NCBI GenBank assembly: GCA_963971225.1
Contig: OZ020268.1
Span: 55,303,900 to 55,367,899, forward strand
From: Melieria omissa
Taxonomy: Eukaryota > Arthropoda > Insecta > Diptera > Ulidiidae
Direction of reading: 5' to 3'
Length of the DNA: 64,000 bases
A program made the translations under genes and the position numbers. Each line of letters opens with the position of its first letter. Position 1 is the stretch's first letter. Positions 46,555 through 58,639 of the stretch are shown one piece after another. Under the pieces are notes generated by a model. The model was not told the origin of the DNA. It saw only the letters and a program-made list of their open reading frames with translations, and made no database searches.

Positions 46555-48240
46555 CAGTGGCGTCCCCAGGGGAGGGGATTAGGGGGATAGATCACCCTTG
46601 GTGCATAAATTCATTCAATATATATCCAATTTCATGTAGCAATATAGAATTGTGAAAAATGTTTACGATTTGCTTTACCTCTTCTGTGTGCACCCACTTA
46701 AAACCTAATAATTGAACCTCCAATGATCCGGCCAGATCATGTTGTAAACAAGAAAATAGTCGAGAATTGTTGTTAAAAATATTTAAAAACCAGAAAATGT
46801 GAACACAATAATTTCTTTTGCTTGCCTACATTTTATTTATGTAAACCGATAAAAACGTACTAGAATAATTAAGTAAATAGTGAAAATATACTGGAATAAT
46901 TAGTAAATAGCGAGTTTCAACTTCAATGAATCAATTTTGAAATTCTAAAAATACGACAGTAAAGCAAAAAAATAATAAAAAAAAAAGTTATAAATGTAAA
47001 ATACGTTACTTATGGATCTGCTTCAACTGCTTGACCAATGCAATTATTGAGATTTTATATTGGACACATACAAATCACGTTTTGATATATCTATTTTTAT
47101 TTCTAGATTCCTTGCACTGTTAACAATTCTGAACCGCTTTGTCAAAGAAAAATGTTCCTCTCTGATTTAACTCCAGCTTCTAAGTTCAAAAACAATGTCC
47201 ATCTGATCCTCAAAATAGCATTCCCTTCCTTCCATCTTTCCCACGGAAAACACCCAATCGAATTGATAAAAAACTTCACTTCACTTCAGGAATGTAATTG
47301 AATTGACATTGACATAAATACGAATACAATGGATAAATATTAATTTTGAATGTGTTCAGATATTACTTTCCAACGAAAATAATAATTTACTAACGCAAAA
47401 TAAAATAAAAGCTAAGGCGATTGAAAAACACTTGGACCAGATACATTTTGCGCCAAACTAACTTATGTCACGACTACATGGGATGGCACGAAAAAATAGT
47501 TTCAAATCGAGTCAAATGGCAAAGCCTAGTTGAAGCCCTAAGCTTGAATAAGGAACAGACGAAAAAATTGTTTTAAGAATGGCGTAATAAGACAATAATT
47601 ACGTGGGAAATAACAAATAAAATTGTAACTAACTGGAAAATTTGTATGAAAATACACCATGGTCTGGCCAGACTATGGTTTTAGTTTTTGTGCTTAGAAA
47701 GAATCAGTTGAGGATATCATGAAGTATGAGCTCGGTAGCTTAACTACAACATAACTAAAGTGGGTCCAAATTTCGATATGGTCCGCCAGAACCGGATGCC
47801 CGCAGAAGGATTAAGAATAAATGAATACCAAAATCAGTATTGCATTTGTTCTCGCAGAATAGTTGTATTTTCAATGTTCCCAAAAGTATCGACTATTTAC
47901 CAAAGTAGTTGTCAAACGCAGGCTTCATGCCAACCCTGCAACAGCTGTTGAAATTTGAAAAAAATTCAGTTACATTTTTGGAAATGTTGTTTTTTTTCTG
48001 AACGTCATACATTTCTTAATTGTTGGATTTATTTTACATAACTAAAGTGTTTTTTAAAATAGGTCTTTTGAGTTTTTCATAATTCTATTAGAAGGAGTTT
48101 TCAAAATGTCATAACTGAAAACAAACTTGAATTTTTTAATTGGGATTTTATGACTTATGTACAATTTTATGCAACATGTATTAAAAATAATACGCAAATA
48201 CGCATATCCCCCCCTTCCCGATATCCTGTGGACACAACTG
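46555..48240. mobile_element. non-autonomous hAT transposon, 1.69 kb
   Basis: The left end CAGTGGCGTCCCCAGGGG (46555) and, from the right, CAGTTGTGTCCACAGGAT are diverged inverted repeats, both followed by G-rich stretches (GATTAGGGGGATAG / AAGGGGGGGATATG). A perfect 8-bp duplication, ATCACATT, flanks it (46547-46554 and 48241-48248), diagnostic of the hAT superfamily. No BED zinc finger or hATC dimerisation domain is visible in the interior, so it has lost its transposase. Confidence 0.9.
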
Positions 48241-48248
48241 ATCACATT

Positions 48249-49600
48249 TAAGTAGTTTGCTTTAGTTTTACGCAAACTGAAAAAGTTTGCGTCATTAGAC
48301 CGAGAATGAAACCAGCTTCAGGTCCAATGATTCATTGCATCGATTCAAGGAACTACAGACAACAGAATTGTAGAGTTTTATTCACTCTTCTCCAAACAAA
48401 ACCAAACAAGTACGCCTCACTAGGCAGATGTTAGTTCCGTCATAAGAAACAAAAAACTTAAATTCAATTCTAGTATCAAAGTATTTAAAGTGTTTCACTA
48501 AACTCCATCAACGTAACGAGAACAAAGTAAAACAAATTAATTTCAACATTTCAGACGAGTGAAAACATTTTCATACTCATTTTAAACATTTTCCCAAACT
48601 ACGCTGTTATCTATCTACACCGCAAATTTCATGTTCCCCTGTCCCCGGGCAGCAACGCCTGCCACTATGCAATGAAAATTAAAAGCGTAAACAAGATCAA
48701 CACAGATACCCACTTTTTATTAAGAGATGATCTCAAAAAAACACAACAAAACAACACACTACATGTAAACTACGAAATAATAAAAATACAACGACCGCAC
48801 ATACACATAAACAGCAACAGAAACGTGCTTTCGCACATAACAGTTTACACACAAACACACAAACGCGTGCGCACACATAATTACAGACATGAGAGCCCAT
48901 ATAATGAAAAACTTGAGTAATAATTAAAGAAGGAAAATATTACCACGCCTCCGTCGTGCTTGCACACGCTGACACCCGCCCGCCCACTCTCATTAAGCGC
49001 AGTAAAAATAATTGCATACATAAAGGCGCCCCATACGGATGCACACAACTGCAGGTAATGAGTGTGAGTGAGTGCACGGCGCACGGTGAACGTTGCACAG
49101 TGCGGTGACCGCATTAAAAGTGACACAGTAATCACCTGAAAGTGCGCACACAAGCAACCGCACACGCACACCAACGCCGGGAAACACGCGCTCGCTGGCG
49201 CACAGACGACAGTCTCACGGCGAGCGAGATCGCGAGACGTCAGCTTCGGGCGTAATTTATAATGCAAAAGCGCCCCAATGGCGGCAACTGCGACCAAGTC
49301 TGCCGCTGAGCCGCGCACGAGTGCGCCTTTCTAGCGGAAAAATCATTTTCACGCTATTAAATTTGCATGGTGTTCTTGCCTTTTGCGCGCCTTAAATTAT
49401 GCAAACGTTGACACATAAACTCGACGCCAGCCAGCAGCCACCAACCGCTAGCACATCCGGCGCAGCCGACGCACCGACCAAGCCGACATCCGTCGCCGAA
49501 ATTACGTTTGTTGAGCACTTATATTCCGCACACCGGCAGCCACACCCGCCAGCACGCATTCACACGCACACTTTGAGGTGCTGGCGTTTGTTTTTATGCG
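48249..49600. other. unique non-coding sequence, GC-richer at 48940-49320
   Basis: The GC-rich stretch carries a 145-residue minus-strand ORF (48881-49318) without family match. No exon recognised. Confidence 0.4.
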
Positions 49601-49603
49601 TAT

Positions 49604-49623
49604 GTGTGTGTGTGTGTGTGTGC
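49604..49623. repeat. (GT)n microsatellite
   Basis: A second GT run lies at 49743-49761. Confidence 0.9.
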
Positions 49624-50290
49624 AAGTGCGAGTGCGCGCACATTTTATTTCGTGCATGTAATAGTAAAATGAAATGAGTGCTTAGAAGTTAATAAACGGC
49701 ATACTTAGTTAACAAGAAAATGTGTTATTGCTTGCTGATATATGTGTGTGTGTGTGTGTGCGAGTAGGTGAAACATTCAGCGGTGGAATTGGCGACGTGC
49801 GGTCCTTGATGTATTTGAAAGGCAAGCAGCGTCAAGTCGACGCTTATGTTAAGGTGAAAATTCGTGAGTTTGTTCAAGGTGGCTGCAATTTCGCAGAAGC
49901 AAATTAAAATCGACGCACAGTTACTTAAACAAACAGGCCGGGCCGAACGACGAAGGTGACCAGTTAAGTGAAATGGATGGATGGATGGATTTATTTTTAA
50001 TTTTTGTTTTAATAATATTTATGTTTAGGTATTTTTATATTTTATTAGAAAAAATTAGGTCAGTTAAAAGAAAATAATTACAAAAAAATAGTGTAATATG
50101 TAAATAAAATGTAATAAATAAAAAATATAAAGAAATAATAAATGAATTAATAAGTAAATATAAAAAAGAAATAAGGAACAAACAAACAAATAAAGAATAA
50201 ATAAATACAAAACAAATAAATAAACAAAAATTGAATAGCAAATATAATAATAAAAAATACGTAAACAAATGTATCCCATCATAAAAAACA

Positions 50291-50814
50291 TTAACCCTTT
50301 CACTACAGGTTTTTACTGGGGAAAGTTAAAATTTTTCATTTTACGGTTTAGGGTTCTATGTGAATATATTAGCAACATTCCACTAGAAAATTTTTAATTT
50401 GTATACTCGGACCCTGTAATTCAGAGTGTTTTTATATGAGTGCAACCATATCGTTGTGGCTGTAATAATAAATTAAACATAAAACTTTCTACGCATAACG
50501 AAAATTTCAATATTTCTTCATTTACTTCAGTTAAAATTTTTTAAAACAAGGTACATACATATCTTAATTGAAAGAAAACGTAAGATTAAAAATTTATCTA
50601 ATTTTTTCTTCCGTTACTGTGTCAAGATATACAATTAAAAAAGTGTATACTTCTTTTCTTTAAACTTAAATATTCAGTTTATTAATTTTGTATTTTTCCT
50701 AAAACTTCAAATTATTCTAAAGACCAACAAACAAATTTATTCTTGCAACCACAGAGGGTTCAGAGGTCCACAAAGTAGCATACTTACATGGCAACAAAAT
50801 AGCGAAAGGGTTAA
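50291..50814. mobile_element. piggyBac-like MITE, copy B, with TTAA target duplication
   Basis: TTAACCCTTTCACTACAGG at 50291 and, on the other strand, TTAACCCTTTCGCTATTT at 50814. Colinear with 13441-13952 over its full length in the same orientation. Two copies with matching ends prove a mobile family. Confidence 0.9.
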
Positions 50815-50859
50815 AGAAATTTAAAAAAAATAATAATAATAAAAATTAAATATTAAATA

Positions 50860-51029
50860 CAGTGCTTTTCGCTTATAACGAACCCGTTTAAAACGATTTT
50901 CCGCCTGAAACGAACCAATTTCAAAAGTACGCGCTTTATATTTTCGCTTATTACGGACCACTTTTGAAGCGAACTTTCGGTTAAAACGAACCATTTTGCC
51001 CGGTCCTTCGCTTTAAGCGAAAAGTACTG
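50860..51029. mobile_element. pogo-like MITE, 170 bp
   Basis: The ends CAGTGCTTTTCGCTTATAAC and, from the right, CAGTACTTTTCGCTTAAAGC are inverted repeats flanked by TA (50858-50859 and 51030-51031). The interior is built of further CGTTTTAAACG / GGTTCGTTTTAACC-type inverted motifs. CAGT-type ends with a TA target fit pogo/Tigger elements. Confidence 0.85.
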
Positions 51030-52160
51030 TAGATTATTTATTTAATAAAATAATGGAAAACATTAAAATTGATTGATGGATTAATTTTTGATTTATATTT
51101 TATATTTGATTTTTTCATATTTACATATTTTATAGTTTATAAGACAAAAATAGGTAAGTATAAATAAGTAAAGTCAGTAAATAAAATCAAAAAATTGAGA
51201 ATAAATAATGAAAAAAATAAAAATACAACGGAAAAAATATAAAAAACAAATAATTAAAAAACCAATAAGTAAACAAAAAATTAGTAATAATAATGGAAAA
51301 AAATATTTGTGTGATTTTTTAAAAATTATGTTTTTATAATTCCATATTTTTATATTTTATTATACAAAAATTAGGTCAAATAAAATAAATTTTAAAAAAG
51401 TCATAGTAACAAATCGTGTGATATGAAGACAAAATATAGATTTCAAACAAATAATTAAACAAATAAAAAAACAAATAATTAAATAAATGCGTTAAAACTC
51501 AAATAAAGAACAAATAAATACAAAACGATAAACAAATAGGTTACAAAATAGTAACCGAAAACCATATTTCTACTTTATTTTTTATATTTATTTTTACATT
51601 AAAATTTTTCTATATTTTATACGAAAAAGATTAGGTCAAATAAATACAAAAATTAGAATAAAAAAATAATATGAAATAAAATATAATAAATTAAAAATAA
51701 ATAAATTAAAATACAAATAAATAAATAAATAAAAACAAGGAACTAATTAATCAAAAATAATTAAAAAAAATTGAATTAACAAAAAATTAATAATAAATAC
51801 ATAAACAAATAAATAATAAAAAACTGTATTTATGTATATTTAATTTTATAGTGTAATATGAAAACAAAATATACTTTATTAAAAAGTAATAAATATAAAA
51901 ATTAATAAATAAAACAAATAAACAAACAACAAATGAAAACCAAATGAATTAAAAAAACAAAAAAACAAAACAAAAATAATAAATAAATAAATAAAAAACA
52001 AATTATTCAATTAAAAAAAAATTTATTTCATTATTAATCAATAATTTAACAAATAAATAAATAAAAAATTATTCAATTCATAAAAAAATGAATACAAAAA
52101 ATGTTTTATCAATTTTTTTTAATAAATACAATAATATAAAAAACTAACAAACAAACAAGG

Positions 52161-53657
52161 AAAACCATTGTCTACTTTCATTTCGCCCATACAAAAAGTA
52201 CCACTTCCATTCCAAAAGTGTAAGTTAAAAAATTCCATACAATGGTCACTTTAGTGGGCGTCACCAGTGGCCTGATTGCATTTTTGAATATGAAATGATG
52301 CCGAAAATTATAATAAAACATTGCGAAATTAATTTTTGAATTTTTATTAGATGCACACACACACAGCCAAAGTCCATAAAATAAATAGAAGAAATCAGGC
52401 AACCACGCACACGGAACGCCACCGCAGGACGAAAGCTGCGCGGTTGTGACAGAGATTACGCGGTGTTATTGTAGGCGCGCGTGCATTAATGAAAACATCA
52501 CAAATAAAACACAACGCACAGTGCCACATGAACGCGCGGCCCGACAGCGACGTGCGCGACACGCGCAACGGGCACCGCGAATATTTACAAAAATAGCCTC
52601 CAACCTAAATTCCGACACGCCGAGCAAACTGCACTCAAATATGCATAAACCGGGCGAAAACTTGCAACGCACTCAGAGCACAGTGTTCTATGCGGCAAAT
52701 GTTTATTTGTGTGTGTGTGTGTATGTAGAAAAATGGAAATTTCGGCAATTCGGCGGAAACGAAATGATTTAAAAATTTAGTCAGAATAAACGCGCGTAAT
52801 CCTTGCAGCAGCATTCGATATGGTTAAAACACAGAACACAATCAAATCTGTGTTATTTCAATAAAACCAAAGCCATAAAGTTCGCGCTACTAAGGCACAG
52901 AAAGACAATTGTTAGCAAAAAAATGAGCGTTACCAGGTAACTTTAAATGGAATAATTTGAGAGGTTACAGAGTATGAAAAGCTCACAACTCGGACAAAAA
53001 CAAAAGTCCGTATATTTTTCCAGGAAACTATTAAAAAACTAAAAACCATCACAAGTGGGACAAAAACAAATTCTTACATTAAAGCAAAAAATTATGAAAA
53101 ATCGAGAAAGACAAAACCAAAGTTCTCTACATTAAAGCAACAAAATTGTGAATAACACGTTTAAGCAAACAATATGAGCAGCATTTCATGCAGATTTTTA
53201 GTTGAAAAAAGAAAAGTACCATAAAAAATCATCATGAAAGCAAAAACTTTGCACAATGTTGTCAAAATCAAAATAAAAAACATTGAAATAAAACATTTCT
53301 TTTTCTATGAATAATAAACCCAGCAAAAACATTAGCACGCCTCTAGACTTTCTATAGTTTGTGCAACGCTACCATACTGCATTCCATTGTCTGTTTTGGT
53401 TCATTACAGAAATGGCGTTGCTGCTTCCGGCTGCGCTGTCACGGAATCGTCACGCGAACGACAGCAGCGACATACGGCGAAATTTACGTTTGCGCTATCG
53501 TGACTTGTACAAACACAATCGTAAAAATGAGTAAGTTAAATTTTACTATCTCTATACTTAATAGTAAAAAATACATAAACTATTTTAAGGGAACAATTTT
53601 AGTTATTTATGAGAATATTTCAGGCGCGCTTTAATGAAATTGTAAATCTTATGAAAT
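52161..53657. other. non-coding sequence, GC-richer at 52400-52700
   Basis: A 108-residue ORF at 52446-52772 and its opposite-strand counterpart have no family match. No exon recognised. Confidence 0.4.
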
Positions 53658-53834
53658 TTTGAGGCTCTTCGCTCAAAGTGAACTTCGAGGGACCGGGCAA
53701 AATGATTTGTTTTAACCGAAAGTTCGCTTTAAAAGGTCCGTAATAAGCGAAAACATAAAGCGCGTACTTTTGAAATTAGTTCGTTTTAGGCGGAAAATCG
53801 TTTTAAACGGGTTTGTTATAAGCGAAAAGCACTG
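53658..53834. mobile_element. pogo-like MITE, second copy, inverted
   Basis: Reverse-complement relative of 50860-51029: GGACCGGGCAAAATG, AACCGAAAGTTCGCTTTAAA, GGTCCGTAATAAGCG and GGCGGAAAATCGTTTTAAAC are shared. The right end AGCGAAAAGCACTG with TA (53835-53836) is intact; the left end is degraded. Confidence 0.85.
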
Positions 53835-54857
53835 TATATGAAAAAACTTACTTCATTTTATATCAAATATTCCACTATGACTTGACAAGTTTAATTGGCG
53901 CCATGTGGCAACCCCAAACAATTTCTAACACCACTTTCAACAAAAGTGCTTCCTCATCATAAAAATTGTTCAGCGCTACTATGAAAATTCTCCTTCTATA
54001 ACGAAAAGTGAGTAAAAAAATCAACCTTTTGTATGAAAAGTTCCCTGATGATTGATTGATTGTAGTGATTTTGCGCTTCGCAGACATCAATTGGACTTTG
54101 ACTTTTTTCTTTGTAAATACACAAAGTCTCTAGTCTGCTTCCAGCATAGCAGGAATACTCAAGGACAATTCCACGTAAACGAAATTTAAGCCAGAAATAT
54201 AAAGTCCACCAGGAACTTTTAAATCAGAGATGACTGATCATCTGAAGCTCAAAATTGACTCACATGTCTCACCATATTTTCACCGTGTCTCACTTCGGCT
54301 CTATTACAAAAAAAAACAAAAATTCGTTGGCTAGTACTGTCTCAGTCATTACTTAAAAATCTGTCTCGGTTATTACTTCGAAATCTGTTCAGTTACTACT
54401 TCGAAATCTGTCTCAGTTATTTCTTCCGAATCTGTTTCAGTTACTACTTCCTGACACCATAGCATAGGTTGACTTTTGCTAGATGACACTGGCTCGATAA
54501 GAACCAAGGCTGACTCTCGATTGCTCACGCAAACCAGAAGGGGTTCTTGGGAACCCCACAAAAATCGATGTTTGTTACAAAACAAAACGGGCGGCAAATA
54601 AGGAGTTGGGCTCCATTGATCTACGAAACTCCACTCCAGATTTACATTTATTAGTATTTTGTTTTATTTTTAAAAAATGATAATTTGAAATTTTATCTAA
54701 ACGGTCATTGGATTTTCCATCAGCTCAACTACATTCACATTCATTTGGATTTTGATTATGTTTTAAAATAATAATTGTTTTATTTTACATTTCATAAAAA
54801 ATAAATGTATTTCCAATAGAAATAATCGGAAAAAATTTACAATAATCAAATTTAGTA

Positions 54858-55854
54858 TACACGGAACGAAAAACGTTATAAAATTTGTGAATTTGTGCAT
54901 AAACTGTATGCACATATTCATAATTTTTGAACAAGTGAACGCGTTTATAAAAATTTTATGAATGCATTCATAAATCTTCGGGTTTTTCAAACGCTCATGA
55001 ATGCGTTCATAAAAATTATGAATGTATTCAAAAAGCTTATGAACGCATTCATAAGCCTTCGGGTTTGCCGAACGCTCATGAATGCGTTCATAAATTCTAT
55101 GAACGCCTTGTTCACGTTTATGAACGAAATTCATAAAATGTTTGATTTTTTCATAAGAAAAATTCCTAAAATTCAAAATCCCTAAAAATTGAAAACATTG
55201 GTATACATTTTCGTTTTATAATAAATAGCATATGGCCTCCACCCGCATCTTTGACTGCTAAAAAGAAATTGACAATTAATAGCAATGAAATAATATAAAT
55301 TTACCTGAATTCGATTTACATGGCTCGTTTACCTGTCTCGGGTAGCGCGCTGGCTTCTCATACTTATACGCTTATACGCTGGCTCATCTACTTATATCGC
55401 TAACCACATAATGCAGATGAGAATTACAAGAATCGCACAAGTGCGCTCTTGGCAGGCAATGACAAAACCTCCAAGTGTGTAAGAAAAAACTGCCAAATTG
55501 CCGTTCGTATTCGGCATGGCCGAAGAAATGGTTTAGGAACGAATTTCAGAAACTGTATGAACGTGTTCAAAAACTGATTCATAAAGTTTACGAAAAAAAT
55601 AATAAAAAGTTCAAAATAAAGGTAGCCTGCCCGCTTGGCTCGTACCCGAACCCAAAATGTGAGATTCGGGTTTTATGAAACGGTTTATGAACGAAGTTTC
55701 CCAAATTTTATGATCGCGTTCATAAACATGTATGAACTGTTTCATAAATTTTATGAAAAAAATCAACAAACTTATGAATTTTTCATAAAAAGTTCAAAAT
55801 AAAAGTTTATGAACGCCGTTCATAAGATTTTTATGAATTATTTTTACCCGTGTA
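54858..55854. mobile_element. foldback-like element made of iterated palindromes
   Basis: The ends TACACGGAACGAAAAA and, from the right, TACACGGGTAAAAATA are short inverted repeats. Almost the whole body is an iteration of ATGAATGCGTTCATAAA, itself palindromic, with spacers such as CTTCGGGTTTTTCAAACGC (54976) and CTTCGGGTTTGCCGAACGC (55056), about 80 bp apart. The 137-residue minus-strand ORF and its plus-strand counterpart are translations of this array. A SINE fragment is inserted at 55325-55515. TA outside CACGG on both sides could be the target site. Confidence 0.75.
55325..55515 (+). mobile_element. degenerate SINE nested in the palindrome element
   Basis: Colinear with the minus-strand SINE at 15893-16083: GGGTAGCGCGCTGGCTTCTCATAC, GGCTCATCTACTTATATCGC, GCAGATGAGAATTACAAG and AAAAACTGCC..GCCGTTCGTATTCGGCAT. 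The T-arm region is replaced by a TTATACGCTTATACGC duplication. Confidence 0.7.
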
Positions 55855-56780
55855 TTTTTAAAATGTTTGCTAAAATTCCATTGCATATTTCGACCAGTTA
55901 TTTTTTTATTTGTTTAATCATCTCAACCACATCCTCTGTGCTTAATTAACGCTCAAAATGTCAAACCGAAATTCAATTTAAAAATCAATTAAAATCGAAT
56001 CTGCATGCACTCGTGTGGCAAAAACTGTCATTCAATTGCAACGCTGCAAGCAGCAACGACTGCCACCAATTTCCGGCAAGTAGAAAGCAAATCAAACTGA
56101 AAATAACATTTACCGAAGCGCAGCAACAATTCCCCGTGCACGAACCAAATCAATGCAGTGTAACAAGTGGCATAAGGCAGGGCCGGTTGATACGAGTACA
56201 AATCCGCAGGCGACCCAAAACAATGCTTTTTCTGTGTTTTCCTTTCAAGAAAGCAAATGCATAGAGCCACAGCAGCACGAGGATAAGTTCAATGAAAGCA
56301 ATATAAGTGACGACAGTCTTGACGAACGTAATTACTGCCGGCACCCACACATCTTGACATGTCAGCTACTGGCTCCGCTCGACAGCGTAAAAAAATGAAG
56401 CAACAAAACCCTTTTGTCCCATTTCAACGGCAATCTGAAGTTTATTTACAAATGAAGAGAGATAAAAGGAAAACACATCAATCTGGCCGAGTGCGTTCAG
56501 ACAGAAGCACAAAAAATGTGCGCACAGCACCCAACTTTGCCCCGACACATCAATCCAGCTGACACTTTTCCACAAAACCAATGATGAGGAAGGTATTTAA
56601 TGGCTGCTTTGATAAACACCTAAAACAAACTTGACGTCGCTTGGGCGTTAATGTTCGTAATGAAATGGATGGGACTTGCTGGCAGTTGGTTCGTATTGCT
56701 GCACAGTGGTGAATATTGACAAAAACAAATATTGAACTGTGCAAAAGCGAACAGACATGTGACTGAATGCAAAGGAATTG
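55855..56780. other. unique non-coding sequence
   Basis: Overlapping ORFs at 56013-56581 without family match. Nothing else recognised. Confidence 0.4.
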
Positions 56781-56782
56781 TA

Positions 56783-56961
56783 CGTGGGCAGTCCGATAAG
56801 TACTTAGCCCCACCACCCGATGGTGCCTCTTCTCGTAAGAGAAATTTACTATCGTGTAGTACACCCTCGTAGACGGCTATTGTCAAAATTTCAGCCATAT
56901 TGGATTTGTAGTTTTGTTTTGACCGCGTGTGAAAACGAACGTGTCCGCGGATTTTAGAAAA
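56783..56961 (+). mobile_element. solitary left end of the rosa-like mariner
   Basis: From CAGTCCGATAAGTACTTAGC through TATCGTGTAGTACACCCTCG and ATTTCAGCCATATTGGA to GCGGATTTTAGAAAAAT it matches the 5' end of the element at 30515-30967. It carries about 37 bp (TTTGTAGTTTTGTTTTGACC...) absent from that copy. The coding part and right end are missing. Confidence 0.85.
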
Positions 56962-58615
56962 ATACCACCATATGCTGGCCACACGCTCTTATCGGTTATC
57001 TTGTGGTGCCGTTGCAAGATTCAACAGAAAGAATTGTGGTGCAGTCTGCAAGTTAGAGAATCAAATGAGCTGATTAAGAGTGCTGCAAGGAATTTAAATG
57101 GAAGGCTTTGGTGATATTGAGCTTTAATTTGTAGAAATATATTTTAATGTTTTTTTAATAGTTAATAAATAACTATTTAAATAGAAACACTAAAAAGCTA
57201 AAAAGTTAAAGTAGACCAAATCCAGAAACACCTGGCAAATAAAATGTTACACAATTTAATGAAAATTTCTATATTTTTTTTATACAAACCAACACTGAAA
57301 TCGCATCCATTCCAACCACTAACAAACGAACTCGTACGGTAATGTTTCCATGCGCTGCGTTTGAGGTTGTATCAGTGCATATTTCACCTAAACCCCGCGG
57401 CCATGGCCCTCGCCACCCACGTCCAGTGCAAGTACTCGAGTACATATCTTTTTTAATTTCTTCTACCTTATTGTAAACACAATGAAACAACAAACCCCAA
57501 CCAGTCCCGTTTCCACAGGAAGAGTTGTCACGCTTCGAAATCAAAGTCGAACTCATGGACAAGCGGCGGAAAAGAAAAGCAAATGCGCTTAGATTTTTCT
57601 CATACTCGGCGATTCACAATCGTTTCGTTCGTTGCCACAACTGCTTGGACACATCCATTATTTATATTTGTCACACACACAAACAGCGCACAGCGAAAGA
57701 GTTTTCCGGCAAAATATTTCCCTGTGGAAATGCGCACGAAACGCTCAAAAGGGAATGGCGAACAATTGCGCAAGACAACTTTCCATGCCCGCGCCGTTCG
57801 TTTCGCCATCCTAGTGTGTCGCACAAAAATGAACAAATGACAAAAATACGCTCAAAATAAAACTGCGAACAGCGCGCGAAGACGACAAGGAAAACGGAAA
57901 CAAGCGAGTTGCAGGCCATACGTTTTTGTTGTTCTTCTTCTAGTTGTTGTTGCAATTCTGTTCTATTTAGCAGTAAAAGCCAAGCGGAAGTATTTTGTCT
58001 CGGCGCATTGCCACATAGTTTTGTTTTAGTTAGTTGCGAAAATTCCATAACGATGGACAATAAAAAGAAATGCCACAAGTTGTTGCAAATGAATGGCAGT
58101 CAAGCGAAGCGTTCAAGTGTGCTTTGGCTTTTTTTGTAGCAAAACTTAATATCAAGTTTTGCAAATTTTAATAGCCTCAATGCAATGCTGCAGCTGCAGA
58201 ACGTTGCCAAGATGACGACAGCAAAAATTTGCCCATTTCACATTTCCCACTAATTGCACATTGTCTCGTCAAACAAAAATCATGTAAATGATTTTTCAGC
58301 AAATGCTCGCTTACTTAAGTTAGCTTAAGTGCGCTGCTTTGTTGCCAACTTCCATAACGAACACTTTCGAATATAAAGCGAATTTTTAGGTTATGCATAG
58401 TCCGGACAGACCACACGCTGCCCGCAGTCGTTCGTTCCGGTTGTGTGTATGTGTGTGTTTGTGTGAATGTGTGCGTGCCAATGTGCGATGAAGTAAAGCG
58501 ACACAGAGCATATTTTGTGTATTTTGCTGTTGTTGTTGGGTTTGTTGTGATTACTTACAGCGATTTCTCGCATGCAAATCAGCTTCGAAGCAAAACCTCG
58601 AGTGTTGCAAAATTT
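56962..58615. other. unique non-coding sequence
   Basis: ORFs at 57525-58078 overlap on both strands with no recognisable family. Nothing else seen. Confidence 0.4.
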
Positions 58616-58639
58616 TAAATAAACAAGTGAAAGTGTTTC

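Larger units (their letters stand above)
49975..52160. repeat. extremely AT-rich tract, TAAATAAA-type low complexity
   Basis: Starts with ATGGATGGATGGAT (49973-49988). Mostly AAATAAATAAA and TTTTATATTTTA-type sequence with repeated GAAAAAATTAGGTCA-like phrases (50046, 51369, 51628), indicating an old tandem origin. Hosts the two MITEs at 50291 and 50860. Confidence 0.75.

Noticed and set aside
54763..55176. 137-residue ORF with periodic YERIHER/YECIHK motif
   Set aside because: The periodicity is the translation of the palindromic DNA array, and the opposite strand gives a similar periodic ORF.
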